Positions 5,235-5,285 of a stretch of DNA of 5,285 bases are shown here, one piece after another (the stretch's first letter is position 1; each line of letters begins with the position of its first letter). Position numbers and translations under genes: made by a program. The DNA is from Deltaproteobacteria bacterium (GTDB taxonomy: Bacteria; Desulfobacterota; Syntrophobacteria; BM002). The DNA lies in the NCBI GenBank assembly GCA_020350905.1, contig CP070843.1, forward strand, positions 135,355-140,639, written 5' to 3'. The notes under the pieces are model-generated. The model worked only from the letters and a program-made list of their open reading frames with translations. It was not told the origin of the DNA and made no database searches.

Positions 5235-5285
5235 TCAATCATCCTTAATTGTTCTTGTCGGCTTTATGTCCAGTAAAGTGACACC
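5235..5285 (-). CDS. possible C-terminal end of an upstream gene (16 residues)
   Basis: One minus-strand frame is open from the right edge to a TGA at 5235-5237 and reads GVTLLDIKPTRTIKDD. The LLDIKP stretch resembles the end of TrmO/TsaA-like (UPF0066) domains, which often finish with a G-T-P-x-L-D-I-K-P motif. Sixteen codons is too little to be sure; the other two minus-strand frames also stay open for a few codons. The stop just before the TATAAT box fits a gene boundary. Confidence 0.3.
   Translation of the reverse strand, partial: GVTLLDIKPTRTIKDD

Overview
The window looks like a chromosomal fragment of a strictly anaerobic bacterium. Four things point that way: a multi-subunit 2-oxoacid:ferredoxin oxidoreductase, a ferredoxin-rich flavoprotein, a two-component HD-GYP protein and moderate GC content. 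The receiver subtype and the low-complexity intergenic repeats resemble what I associate with Desulfobacterota (former Deltaproteobacteria: sulfate reducers and syntrophs). That placement is inference, because no marker gene is present. All recognised genes lie on the minus strand, so transcription runs from the right edge to the left edge.

Reading in the direction of transcription: (i) 5285-5235 may hold the last 16 codons of a gene entering from the right (weak). (ii) 5234-5063 is a promoter region with a perfect TATAAT, an adjoining palindrome and a sigma-54-like GG-N10-GC element. (iii) 5062-3902 encodes a REC-coiled coil-HD-GYP response regulator, probably a cyclic-di-GMP phosphodiesterase. 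(iv) 3901-3558 is a 344-base gap holding tandem low-complexity repeats, then a likely promoter with two TTGT...ACAA palindromes. (v) 3557-2955 encodes an XRE-type helix-turn-helix plus cupin regulator. (vi) 2954-2793 is a leader with a 6-10-6 inverted repeat and a GC-rich hairpin. (vii) 2792-2226 (porG, gamma subunit), 2121-352 (a GltD-like NAD(P)/FAD oxidoreductase fused to 4Fe-4S domains at both ends) and 367-1 (porA, alpha subunit, cut by the window edge) form an oxidoreductase operon. The TPP-binding beta subunit (porB) is expected just beyond the left edge.

The porG-fusion-porA set probably forms one enzyme that oxidises, or reductively forms, a 2-oxoacid (pyruvate or a branched-chain oxoacid) with CoA. 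The usual small ferredoxin-like delta subunit is replaced by a large flavoprotein that could pass electrons between the oxoacid site and NAD(P)H. The XRE-cupin protein directly upstream is the natural candidate regulator. The HD-GYP gene seems to be a separate signalling unit, although its promoter region carries a palindrome very similar to one in front of the XRE gene. No CRISPR array, rRNA, tRNA, insertion sequence or obvious defence system was seen.
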